Source of the DNA: Zygnema cylindricum
Taxonomy: Eukaryota > Streptophyta > Zygnematophyceae > Zygnematales > Zygnemataceae
Length of the DNA stretch: 64,000 nt
Reading direction: 5' to 3'
Assembly: GCA_037447655.1 (NCBI GenBank)
Contig: JBBHKE010001060.1
Location: forward strand, 37,123 to 101,122
The notes below the pieces were generated by a model. The model was given only the letters and a program-made list of their open reading frames with translations, was not told where the DNA came from and searched no databases. A program made the position numbers and the translations under genes. Positions 1 to 10,845 of this stretch are shown here, piece after piece. The first letter of the stretch is position 1. Every line of letters begins with the position of its first letter.

Positions 1-809
1 TTGCTCTTTTACAAACAGCTTCTTACACGGCACTGCGGAGGCAACTGTAGGCTTTAAACGCCGCGGTGCTGCTTCGTGCTTGCTGTTTTGTTGCTGTTTT
101 TCTTGTTCTGTGTTTGCATGTTTAACATTTGCGTACATTATAATAAAACGCCGACTGACATGCCCATGTACAAGTCTATAACACGAAAACCTTAGAAACT
201 GATACAAGTGGCAGTCTTCTCCTTGGATGCACGTGGTTAGCTATATTTCGTGTATGCGCTATCTTAAGTAACGACTGTGCTGGACTATTTAAGGACGTGG
301 ACCATAATTTGCCACGTCTCCTGGCACTGAATTAGAATTAATGACGCTAATTTTTTTTCTACTTTAATAATTTCTACACGCTAAATACGATCGACGGTGT
401 AATATTTCGTTCACTTCTCCATCAGGTCGTGTCAGCAATGAATTCTATCGCGTATGTGCTTTATATCGATTGGTGCACGTAGGTTCCTCTTCTGACGGTG
501 AACATAGTCAAAGATTCCAAAAGCACAATATCTGAACATGTACCCGTACAGTCAGCCGCAAAATAATATTACATGCGTTTACAATTTGTACGTTTGTGTC
601 TTGTTCTTTTTGTCGTTGTTTTGTCGTTCGTGCTTCGTCGTGGCGCCGCAAATTTCGGATGTCAACGGAGGCGTCACGGCACATTCTTCGACAAACATTT
701 TCTCGTTGTTTTCGTTGGATTTGGTTCCCGCTTGTCCGAAGGCGCGTGGCAAATGTCCGAAGGCGCATGGTTCGAACGTGACCTTTCCACGCGTAAACAT
801 TTTACACGT

Positions 810-855
810 CTGGTGATTGGCTAGTGTCCTCTTTGAGGAGAGTAGCCAATCACTG
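810..855. repeat. hairpin (inverted repeat)
   Basis: Two arms of about 20 bases (TGGTGATTGGCTA... and ...TAGCCAATCACTGG) flank the centre CCTCTTTGAGGAG. It looks like the centre of a foldback-type MITE rather than a terminator. Confidence 0.6.
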
Positions 856-1219
856 GACGGAGTGACCTTTTGCTTCGAAAAATCATAAACAGACGGTCGA
901 CATTGTCGCCCAAAAGTTTGGAGAATCTTGACGAATCCCCAGTAATCATGTTTTATAAAAAAAAAAACAGTAGGGAAGTGAGCTGGATATGTACGAAAAT
1001 GTACTTTTCCAGTAAACAACCCCACTTTTCGCATGCTTGAGGTTCACCCTAAGTGGCAAAAAAACATTAAGGGTAACATTCCATTAGGCGGTCCAAGTAA
1101 ATGTACAGACAAATCTACTAACAGCGTTTACTGGAAGTCCGCTCCAGTTTTCAGAATCCGAAAATCTTAAAAAAATCTACAAATGAAAAGTTAGAACGAA
1201 ATATATGTAGGATCGGAGG

Positions 1220-1412
1220 TACACCGTGAATCGCAATTAACGTCAATGACTCTAATTGCGGTACCCCGCTTTTTTTCCCAAAATCTCAAATAGAATTAAT
1301 AAAAACCCTTTAAAAAAAAATTAGAGTAAATGATTTCCCTTAAAACCCCAAATTCCCAATTAGCATAAATAAAGCTAATTGTTTCATTACGCTAATAGCG
1401 ATTCAAGGTGTA
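1220..1412. mobile_element. TA-flanked MITE (Tc1/mariner-like family)
   Basis: It begins TACACCGTGAATCGC and ends GCGATTCAAGGTGTA, giving terminal inverted repeats of about 20 bases with a TA at each outer end. It is AT-rich inside and has no coding capacity. The same termini recur at least eight more times in this window. TA target sites and short non-coding bodies are the hallmarks of Stowaway-type elements; the superfamily is inferred from the TA alone. Confidence 0.65.
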
Positions 1413-1700
1413 GTTAATGATTCGTACCACAAGTTTGCGGCCAGATTTTGATTTTGAAAATATAAATCAAAATTTCGAAACGAAATGGAAAAAAGAAGCG
1501 GCAAACTTTTACCGTCGTGGCAAACTTTCAATGTCGGTGGATGTCAGACGAAGCGTACGAGGATATTTTCGGCTGACCTGCAACCAGCGTGGCAGGTGAC
1601 ACAGGCATGTACGACGTGCACGCTTGTGATCTCGTGTTCAAAAAAGATATATTTTTCCTTTTTAACGTGTACCAATGGTAATAAATGGTAATCATCCAGA

Positions 1701-1737
1701 TGGACACAACTATCCTCCCAAGGAGAGTTGTGTCCCA
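1701..1737. repeat. hairpin (inverted repeat)
   Basis: Arms TGGACACAACTATCCT and AGGAGAGTTGTGTCCCA are complementary with one mismatch around a four-base loop. A similar CCTCCC/GAGGA centre occurs near 12,587-12,603. Confidence 0.6.
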
Positions 1738-2093
1738 CTAGATGATGTGCACGATTGTTTCAAGGATCTCAAAAAGTGAAACATCCAACAGTCAAAAATT
1801 ACGCATACATCATTGGAACTTACCGACAACTTTCCAATAACGATGGTTCGTTTGACAAAAACAAAAATCTGGTACGGCTTGGTACGGCGTTGTACGAAAA
1901 CGTACGGCGTCCGGTAACGAACCCCACCTTTCGCCTAATGGAATGTTTACACTAACACTACATTTCAGTAATAGCGATTCGGGGTGTATTTTACACTCCA
2001 AAATCCAAATTTTTGTGTTGTATGGTTTGCACGCGTATGCGTTATATCAACCCTACTGAACTGGGAAGCGGTTCAATAACTCTTTTAAACTTT

Positions 2094-2470
2094 TAGGGAA
2101 TTGATCATGGCAGTGACTATTTTGGTTGCGCACACTCACTTACGTCATTTTGTCAAAATTTGTACGTTTGAAGTACTCTTTGGTACAAATAAAGTACCGT
2201 TGAGTCAAAATTTGACAGTCAATCGGTTCGACAGTTTTGACTTTCAAAATATTGTTTCAACCGATTAAGCTTTTGTCCCACTTGCGAAAGTCCACCGTCA
2301 TAATAAAGCTAGCAATTCACACGACCAACGAACATTTACGGTAACAAAACTGCGGCAACCACATGTAAATAAAAGTGTTGGAGACACTCACTTTTTGTCA
2401 TTATGTGAGCTCCACAATGAAAGCGCGTTGAATATTAACTTCGCGGCAAAACCAAAATCTACTCGTCTAA
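2094..2470 (+). repeat. left long TIR arm of outer DNA element
   Basis: The sequence from TAGGGAATTGATCATGG is the reverse complement, with moderate divergence, of 10,190-10,570, which ends ATCAATTTCCTA. The arms are about 375 bases. They frame all the nested insertions between them, so this is the oldest visible layer. No transposase reading frame survives. The superfamily is not identifiable, because the flanking target duplication is ambiguous (about 4-5 bases, ACTTT-like). Confidence 0.7.
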
Positions 2471-3233
2471 TGGTGCATCTCCATGTACTTGAAACTCAGC
2501 AAAATTACTTTGTTTTTTAGCGCAGATCCGGCGGAATCGGATTTCCAGTGTCCCTAAGTGTAACAACGACATTGTTACTTAAGGGTGTGACAATTATATA
2601 CGTTGACAATACCCATGATGGCTGTCAACGTCAACAATCTGTGATGACGCATGTCATTTTTCGTAGCTGCTTGTGACGTCGCATAAGTTTGAATGTCATT
2701 GTAGACGTATCGCCTTCCAGGCTTTGCCCTTTCACAGCTGACGAATATGCATTTTGCCTTTGTCTGTCGCCTCGAAATGAAATGGCATCGCAATCTTGAG
2801 CCTCAGGCAAAATATAAATCAGCACCAGGCGCAAACGGGTGAAACCTAACAAATTATGTACTATGTCTCGTCTTACCTAAACGCAAACAGATAAAATATA
2901 ACGTATAGTGTACAATTTGTCGTCGATTAAATTCGTTTGAAATTTTTGTAAATATTTTTACTCTTGCTAATACGTGTTCCTTCTGTCTTTCGAAAATACT
3001 TTGTTTTAAAATACATCGTCCCTGTTTTTTCTTAAAAAGTTTGAAGATGACGTTTTTCGGCGTGGCCGTGGGTTGAAAAAAAAAGACGATAACATGTAGT
3101 ACATCCTAAATTCGATGATGGCGCAAAATGTACTTTTTCTTTTTTCTATTTTTATATACGGTTGAATCTTACGCGGTACAACTCTAAGTTTTACAGTCAA
3201 ACGATAGAAAAAGACCTTGACTTTGGCACATGG
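2471..3233 (-). mobile_element. PIF/Harbinger-like MITE, interrupted by copia element
   Basis: It starts GGTGCATCTCCATG directly after a TAA. It is the reverse-orientation relative of the intact element at 48,238-49,012, and the conserved internal blocks (around 2,520-2,800 and 3,030-3,230) line up. Its other terminus is cut after CTTTGGCACATGG, exactly where the LTR of the copia element begins, and the last dozen bases are not found beyond the 3' LTR. No coding capacity is visible. Confidence 0.7.
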
Positions 3234-4226
3234 TGTTGAAATCACCAGATTTATGGAGTATTTTCTAGGTCTCAATAGCTTAATAGAAAAAACGCAAGCA
3301 ATTTGCCTCCGCCTCTTTCCTGTATCCTCCATACTTGTTATACTCACTAAAGGAGAGAGAGAGAGTGGTGGAGCCATGGCTGCCTTAGCTTCATAGGCAT
3401 GACTTAAAAGTGACATAAACCACTCTCAACAAAAGGTTGAGTCAAACAAGACTCGCACCTCCGACCGGCAGAGCGAGGCGTAGCCGTCAGCTCTAACAAG
3501 TTTGTCGTAGGAGTTTGTTAAAATACATAGGGTGTGATAATTACTTAAACTGTATTATGATCCGTAATCCGATTAACTACATTACAAATGAGGGGACATA
3601 GAAATAGTTAATATATAGTGCGAACATGATCCCTCACGAAACAAATGAATAAGACACGACGGCTAGCATTAATTGTCGATTTTTGATCCAACGGCACATA
3701 TCGCCGCCGAGATCCCGAAATTGTCACTTTGGCGGTTTTCGGACGTGGCATGACCTGGCGCCACGTGGAGAGAAAACATTTGGTCGCGAGAATTCCGAGG
3801 AACATCAGGACGAGTAAAATGTGGACACGCGTCCACTCAATGGCATTGTCGTACAAAGGCCGTACAGAAATGACATCAGCCGTAGTACCTTTTGGTACTT
3901 TACACTTATTTGATTAAATCATACTACAGCAGATAGGGGTTGTGAGAGTGGATTAGGACTTCGCATTTTTTTTAAGTAGCCAGTCATCTCTCTCTTTGAG
4001 AGTTTGTATTAATTGGAATATTTGCCACCTCAGAATTTATCGACTGGTTGGCCGTTTTCAGTGATTTTTTTTGCTACGGACTCAACGAAGTCAAGGCGTC
4101 ACAGGGAAGGATTCAAATTGTCGACTTGTCTGCTTTGGTAGAGGTTTTGTGGTTGAAAGTGGGTTATTTATATACAACTTAGAGGCTTTTTGAATTTTGT
4201 AGTCCAATGGAGGACACATAATTGAT
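3234..4226 (+). repeat. 5' LTR of copia element
   Basis: It begins TGTTGAAATCACC and runs about 990 bases. The first 830 bases match the 3' LTR from 9,328. The end is placed immediately before the primer-binding site and by alignment with the end of the related solo LTR (…AATGGAGACC… against …AATGGAGGAC…). The terminal CA is not preserved. A GA run and an antisense tRNA-like block (3,437-3,497) lie inside it. Confidence 0.8.
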
Positions 4227-4241
4227 GGTTATGGGCCCACC
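4227..4241 (+). promoter_or_regulatory. primer-binding site, half-tRNA initiator-Met type
   Basis: GGTTATGGGCCCACC directly follows the LTR. Its complement, GGTGGGCCCATAACC, is the anticodon stem-loop of plant initiator tRNA-Met as I know it, not the 3' end that most LTR elements use. Drosophila copia is known to prime with a 5' half-molecule of tRNA-iMet and has GGTTATGGGCCCA at this place. The match here is 15 of 15. The tRNA sequence is from memory. Confidence 0.75.
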
Positions 4242-7200
4242 CTCTAAGGTGCCCATCTTCAATTGATTTAGGTTCATCTGTTGGGAAGCCACGATGACAG
4301 CGACTTTGTGTGAAATACGATACTGGGGTATTGTCAGTGGACTAGTGAAACGTCCACCACAGGGAACTCCACCAGGGTTTGGTGGAATAAGGTTTTCTGC
4401 TGTTGCATCTGTTGCAGCAGAGGAGGCAGATGATGGGGACAGCAGTGTGTCAGTAAAGGGGAATGAGAAGGGGACACCTTCTACTTCTATTGCTCATATT
4501 GCCAAGGCACCCGGAGCGACGGTCGTGAAGACCGCGGAGAACGATACACAAACGTGGGAAGACACCATCATGGCTGCCAAACACTTCATTCTAAGACACC
4601 TCACTCAGGCTTTGGCAACCCCCCACCTTACCATTTACAAGGCCGAGGAGTTGTGGGTGAGTTTGGTGGAGATCAATAGAGCTGGTACTATTCAGGAGCT
4701 CCAGTTGGCCGAGCAAATGTTAGGGAATTATATTTACGAGAGGAGAGACTACTGTACTGATCTCTCTTGTTTGTATATGGAGATTGAAAGTGTTGGGTGG
4801 ACAGGTACAATGAAGATGAAAGTTAAAACTCTCACCATGAACTAACCCGACGAGTATGAAAACATAGTGTACCAAGAACAAGTAATGACTGACAGTTCAT
4901 GGAAATGGAAAATAGTGGTCTAGATGATACTTATGCAAGAGAACACAATTGAGATTAGGAGAGCGGGAAAGAGCATCCAAGCCTTAGCTCCGTGAGCAAA
5001 CTGGTGGGGGAAAGATCCGAAAAAACCATACAAAGAAGAGAGAGATAGGTTTGGAGGACCAAGGCCCCCAAAGGGTCTTTGTCACTTTTGCAAAAAGCCA
5101 AGACACTTCATATCGGATTGTTGGAGATGAGGCTCCAAGAGAACCGCGGAGGGGGTTCTTCCAGAGGGAAGAAGAAGACACTTGTGGTCACTAAATTGAA
5201 AGGAGAGACCGAGGACAAGTCCTATGTGGAGAAGGATGGGGAGCTTTTTTTTGACGAGAGTTTGAAAAAGAAGGAGATCCGCCGGAACTACTGTATCAAT
5301 AGAGTACGGGGATGGGAGAGTGTTTACTACAGATTTAGTAAGGTCGGTAGATGTGAAAGTCTTAGTGGAGGGTAAGACTTCTATACTCACCTTCTCATAT
5401 GTACTCTATATTCCTCAGCTGAGTAAAAATCTTGTTCATACGTCTATGTTAGATGACAAAGAGTTTAAGACCTTCACTAGAAAGGGAGTCTTTACAGCTA
5501 AGTATGGGGACGAAGTAAACTACACGGCATATAAGGGTAGCCAAGGAATGATTAGGCTTAACTTCAGTAATGAAAAAAAGAATGCTTAATATGTTGGTGT
5601 TCCAAAGTTGATGATTTGGCATAAGCGTTTGGGGCATGTGCATTTTGATAGGCTGAGGGAAATGAAGAAGGTTGATGTAGTAGAAGACATTTAGTTTAGG
5701 GATAATGAAATGGTGGATGATTGTAGTGGCTGTGCTCAAGGTAAGGCTCACAGACTTCCTTATCCCAAAGCTGCCACATATAGGGGTGAGAAAGTACTAC
5801 ATCTTGTCCACACAGATACTTGGGGACCTGCAAAAGTACCTTCGTTTGGAGGGAAGAGGTTTATATTGACAATAACCGATGACTGGTCTAGATACTCTAG
5901 ATTCTACTTCTTTATAATAAAGTTTGAAACACCAACTTACATCAAAGAATATAAAGCATGGAATGAGAATTTCCATGGAACCCCTATTTAGAGAATAAGG
6001 AGTACCTCTAACGAGTTTGAGGAATACTTGAGAGATGAAGGAGTTTAACACCAGAAAATTGTACCATATAACTCAAAACAAAATGGGGAAGCTGAGTGGT
6101 TGAACCGAACACTAGGAGATAGTGTATGCATTATGTTGGCTAACAAGAAAATAGAAAGAGATTTTCGGCAGAAACCATGAACTGTGCCAACTACATTAAG
6201 AATAGAGTCATTACCTCAGCCGTAAAAGGAATGACACCTTATGAGAGATGGGTTGGAAGGAAAGCAGATATCCCTCACCTTAAAGTATTCGGTAGCCAAG
6301 TTTACAGTCTTGATACGGTTAGGAAAAACTTGAAACTATATGCTAAGGGAAAACCTGGATAATTTGTAGGATATGATGAGGATGTCAAGGGATATAGAGT
6401 ATATGACCTATCAAAGTAAGATATCATTTTGGTCAAACACCCAGTTGTCATGGATGAAGGGAAATCATTTGACCCCTTCAAATATACCAAAAAGATAAGA
6501 ATCAGTTTTGAGTCCGAAAGTGAGGAGAACTTCGTTTTTTCCGAAAGGGACTTGAGTGAAACAATGATTCCGATTTCAGCGGAGATCTAAGACACAGGAG
6601 ATCTACCGAAAACCTCACATATTCCTATGGACTTTGAGGAGACAGAAGAGGAGGAAACGGAACCAACTCTCATGGATAGGGGAGTCGGTGAGAGAATAAG
6701 GAGAAATCCAAGACTTCCCTCCATTCTAGCCTTGAAGTTTGATGGAGGGAGAAGGAGCAGCAAAAGGATAAAAAAAAAACATACGGCTAATAAGGTAACT
6801 AAGCTATCTCACCCTGATGAGCCTCGGTCATCCTCGGAGGCAAGAAACAGTCCGAAGAAAGACAGATGGATTAGAGCCATAAATGATGAGCTGGTCTCTA
6901 TCATGAAAGCAAATACTTGAGAACTAGCGGACTGCCCCCCGGACAAAAAATTGATCGGCTATAAATGGGTGTTTAAACTTCAACTGAACCCAGATAATAC
7001 CATTGAAAGATATAAGGCTCGGCTGTTAGCAAAGGGGTTCACCCAAAAACTGGGGATACACTATGAGGAGACTTTTGCTCTAGTTGTATCGTTCCCATCA
7101 TTAAGGATTCTCCTCAGTCTAGCGGCACCGGAAGACTTGGAAATACACCAGATGGATATCAATACCGCCTTTCTCAATGGTGAGTTAGAGGAAGAAATTT

Positions 7201-7472
7201 TCATGAGGCAACCCGACGGGTTCGTGGAGGAAGGAGAAGAGAGCAAAGTTTGCAAGCTCTTAAAGTCTTTATATGGACTGAAGCATGCTCTTTGACACTG
7301 GAATAAGAAACTAGATTTGTTTCTCACTGGTGTAGGATATATCCGGATCAGCTCTAACCATTCTATCTGTATGTTTGAAGATGAGAATGGTGTGATTTTT
7401 ATTGCAATTTATGTGGATGATCTGCTTATGTTAAGTAAGTATTTGGAAAAGATTAATAAGTTCAAGAAAGAT

Positions 7473-8375
7473 TGTTGAAAATAAGTAATTAATATTCACT
7501 TCTTAATTCAAATTCTACATTGAAGAGAGAGAGAGAGAGTCACCATGGTTGTCGCCATATTTAGAAAGAAACGGGCAGACAGGTAGACAAATTAATAGAT
7601 TACAAAAAAGTTACCCTTCCCAGGATTTGAACCTAGGTCTAAGGAGTAAGTTATAGACGTATGTCTTAGCCATTAAGGCATTAACGAAACGATACACGTA
7701 TATGGTTCGAGAATTAATTAAAGTGTCACGCAAACGTCACTTTAACTAAAACATACCAAAATTGACAAAACAACATTTATAGTGAAATGACGCTCACGGG
7801 CGCGAATCTAATCGTGTAAAATACATGATCGGAGGGACAAGGTCGCCCCCACCAAACCCGAATGAATCTTGGGCATCTTTCGGACATAGCGGCGCGCTTT
7901 GCCAAGTGGCGCCACATCATTGGACGCCCAAATTGATTGGAGGAGGAACGATGGCTCCCAAGTTGACAAGTGTCAACCAGAATGTCATGTTGTACAATGG
8001 TCGTACAAGAAGTATGTTCGGCCACTGTACCTTTTTGGTACTATACACCTTTTTGACTCGCCTAGGGTAGAGTATTAGGTAGTTGTGAGTAGGATTTAAT
8101 GGACTTAGCGTGTTTGAGGCGCCTTTCTCCAGGTGACCTTTTGTATTTATATGCCATCTTTAGCCAGCCATAACTAACTGCTCAAGGGAGCAAATTCAGT
8201 GATTCTTTTTGCGTTTGACTCATTGGAGTCTTATCCTCACAAGGGTGAGAGTCGTCATAATATTTGTGTGCAAAAGCGACACTTATTCAGTGGGAAAGTG
8301 AAAGGGTCAAATATTATCCTAGAGGCTTTACATCGGTTGCTCATTGTGTGGGTTAATGGAGACCACAAAATTTCA
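7473..8375 (+). mobile_element. solo LTR nested in copia reverse transcriptase
   Basis: A 903-base solo LTR begins TGTTGAAAATAAG and ends AAAATTTCA. It is flanked by a perfect 5-base target duplication, AAGAT (7,468-7,472 and 8,376-8,380). Removing it and one AAGAT rejoins the interrupted reading frame between FKKD and FRSIFDMKDMG. It is a diverged member of the same LTR family as the host element, sharing the start, the GA run, the antisense tRNA-like block, the GTACAA-rich middle and the AATGGAGACC end. The internal region was presumably lost by LTR-LTR recombination. Confidence 0.93.
7610..7686 (-). other. antisense tRNA-like block in LTR
   Basis: On the minus strand this reads like a degraded tRNA. 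GGTTCAAATCC is a good B-box. CTAGG-TTCAAAT-CCTGG forms a T-arm with one G-U pair. TGGCTAAGACATA is A-box-like upstream, and the 3' side ends GGGTAAC opposite a partly matching 5' GTTAATG. The equivalent places in the two other LTRs (3,437-3,497 and 9,529-9,586) also carry B-box-like sequence, best in the 3' LTR (GGTTCGAGTC). It is not a functional tRNA gene. Confidence 0.5.
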
Positions 8376-9327
8376 AAGATTTTAGAAGCATATTTGATAT
8401 GAAGGATATGGGGGAGGCAAGATATATTTTGGGAATCCAAATGGAGAGAGATAGGGGGAAAAGGATCATTAGACTTACTCACAAATAAGGAATAGGTAAT
8501 ATGCTTCAGAAATTCCAGATGGAAAAGGCAAACAGCTGTACCACTCCCATGGACGTGAAAAAAGTAACTGATAGAAGTGTACAAGGAGGAGTGATAATCT
8601 TAGTTGATCAAATTAGTCTAAAAGAGAGAGTTTATGACGTTTATCCCTTACAGGCAGGTTGTAGGAAGTCTATTATACTTTGTGAACTGTACGGGCAAGA
8701 CATAGCGGTAGCAGTTGGAGTACTCAGTAGGAGTCTTAATAGTCCTACAAATAGAGACTAGGAGGCAACCAAGAGAGTCATGAGATATATGGTAGGAACC
8801 AGAGAGTTATGGTTGCATTTGGGAGGGGAGGACACCGATATCACTATTTGGAGTGATGCCTGTTATGGGGATGCACCAATGAGAAGATGCATTTCTGGGT
8901 ATGTGTTGTATGTAGGGGAAGGTGTTTGGTGTTGGAGTAACAAGTTACAAAAGGTGGCTGCTCAGTCTACTGTGGAGGCTGAGTATACGACCTCTTGTTT
9001 TGCTGTGAAAGATTTGATGTGGGTCAAGTCTTGTTGCAAGAACTGGGGTATATGAAGGAGCGAGTGCATGAGGTTTTTTGTGATAATCAGGCTGCCATTG
9101 GAATTGCACCCAATCGAAAACAACATTTCAAAGCTAAACATATGGACATAAGATTGAGCTTCGTAAGGGAAAAAGTTGAAAATAGAATTGTGAATCTTGT
9201 GTATAGGTTTGATGAAGAAATGGTGGCTAACATGATGACCAACCCTGTGCCCTCTCCTAAGTTGATATATTGTAGGGAAAATGTGGATTGAAAGAGAAGT
9301 TAAAACAAAACCAGAAAATAAAGGGAG

Positions 9328-10062
9328 TGTTGAAATCACTAGATTTATTGTGTATTTTCTAGGTCTCAATAGCTTAATGGAAAAAGCGCAAGCAGTCTGC
9401 CTCCACCTTTTTCCTCTATCCCCCATACTTGTTGTACTCATTGAAAGAGAGAGAGAGTGGTGGAGCCATGGTTGCCTTAGCTCCACATGCAGGACTTAAG
9501 AGTGGCATAAGTCACTCTCAACAAAAAGTTGAGTCCGGCACGACTCGAACCTCAAACCGACAGAGCGAGGCGTAGCCGTCAGCTCCAACCGGTATGTCGT
9601 AGGAGTTGGTTAAAATACATAGGGTGTGATAATTACTTAAACTGTATTATGATCCATAATCTGATTAACGACATTACGAATGAGGGGACATATAACTAGT
9701 TAATATATAGTGCGAACATGATCCCGCACCAAACAAATGAATCGGACATTTGTTACGATGGCTAACATTAAATGTTGGTTTTTAATCCAACGACACATAT
9801 CGCCGCCGAGATCCCGGAATGGTCACTTTGGCGGTTTTTGGACGTTGCATGACCTGGCGCCACGTGGAGAGATAACACTTGGTCACGAGAATTTCGAAGA
9901 ACATAAGGACGAGTAAAATGTGGACACTTGTCCACTCAATGGCCTTGTCGTACACTGGCCGTACAGAAAGAACATCGGTCGTAGTACCTTCTTGTAATTT
10001 ACAATTATTTGATTGATCGTAGTGTAGTAAATAGCGGTTGTGAGAGGGGATTAGGACTTAGC
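9328..10062 (+). repeat. 3' LTR of copia element, truncated
   Basis: It starts TGTTGAAATCACT right after the polypurine tract and tracks the 5' LTR closely as far as GGATTAGGACTTAGC, where similarity stops. The last 150-160 bases of the LTR, the end of the interrupted MITE and part of the outer element appear to be deleted. By eye the two LTRs differ at roughly one base in ten, so the insertion is old. Confidence 0.8.
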
Positions 10063-10189
10063 AAGTTCGCCAATTCGTTTTATTATATTGTACAAAGTTT
10101 ATTTCGTTTCGTGCGTTTTAATATTTTCATATAATACTTATAGTAATTTAGTTTAGAGAGGTTTCGTTTCAATTTTTGTCTAAGTTCAA

Positions 10190-10570
10190 TGTAATGCTTA
10201 GACGACTAAATTTCAATTCTGCGGCTAAGATAATATGCAACGTGCTTTCACCGTGGAGCTCACGTAACGACAAAAAGTGACTGTTTGCAACACTTATTTT
10301 TACATGTGGTTGTCGCAGTTTTGTTACCGTAAACGTTCGCCGGCCGTGTGAATTACTAGTTTTATTATGACGGTGGACGTTCACAAGCGCGGCAGAAGTT
10401 TAAGCGGCTGAAACAATATTTTGAATGTCAAAATTGTCGAACCGATTGACCGTCAAATTTTGACTCAATGGTACTTTATTTGTACCAATGTGTACTTCAT
10501 TCATACAATTTTTGACAAAATGACGTGACTTTGTGCAACCATAATAGTCACTGCCATGATCAATTTCCTA
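10190..10570 (-). repeat. right long TIR arm of outer DNA element
   Basis: This is the inverted partner of 2,094-2,470. Shared blocks include GTCACTGCCATGATCAA, GTACTTTATTTGTACCAA and ACATGTGGTTG. It lies directly beyond the remains of the nested copia element, with about 125 bases of non-repeated interior (10,063-10,189) between. Confidence 0.7.
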
Positions 10571-10845
10571 CTTTCATTGCATTCAGATATTCAGCTTTCA
10601 ATGGCCGACATCTACTGGAGTTGAACCGTAGTCCCTAAAATTATTGAAAATTTTGAACCACAATAGAGGCAATTGGGACCATGATAATATGTAGAACTTG
10701 TGCTCGAGCTTTTTATGTTAACTCTTAGGTACGTCCTCGTGTGTTAAAGTATCTGCTTTTCTTTGTCTTTTTGCCCTTAAATTCAGGGAAACTTTGGCTA
10801 AAACGTTCGCCGTACGGGAAAATCGTGTTTACTAAGCATACGTGT
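10571..10845. other. gene-free spacer
   Basis: There are no supported reading frames and no similarity to the other repeats in the window. It is AT-rich. Confidence 0.5.

Larger units (their letters stand above)
1..2093. other. gene-free repeat-rich flank
   Basis: No host gene is supported here; open frames are short and resemble nothing recognised. The stretch holds fragments of repeat families that recur in the window. Two fragments, at about 960-1,050 and 1,855-1,940, end in the GTTCACCC / CGCCTAATGGA type terminus also seen at 36,040-36,122, 49,812 and 57,256. A small TA-flanked MITE lies at 1,220-1,412 and two perfect-looking hairpins at 810-855 and 1,701-1,737. Confidence 0.6.
4294..9291 (+). 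pseudogene. decayed Ty1/copia gag-pol
   Basis: Broken polyprotein of a Ty1/copia retrotransposon, with domains in Ty1/copia order. A gag-like frame runs 4,294-4,845. A CCHC zinc knuckle lies near 5,069-5,110 (CHFC-x4-H-x4-C). Integrase pieces lie at 5,610-6,360 (WHKRLGHVHFDRL; DTWGPAKVPS; DDWSRYSRF). Reverse transcriptase runs 6,950-7,470 (IGYKWVFK, QMDINTAFLNGELEEEI and the catalytic YVDDLL) and resumes after an inserted solo LTR with FDMKDMGEARYILGI at 8,390. RNase H lies at 8,780-9,290 (WSDACYGDAPMRRCISG, STVEAEYT). In-frame stops and frameshifts are scattered throughout (for example at 5,587, 5,692, 5,988, 6,046, 6,359 and 7,293), so it is not functional. A polypurine tract (AAAATAAAGGGAG, about 9,315-9,327) precedes the 3' LTR. 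Confidence 0.93.
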
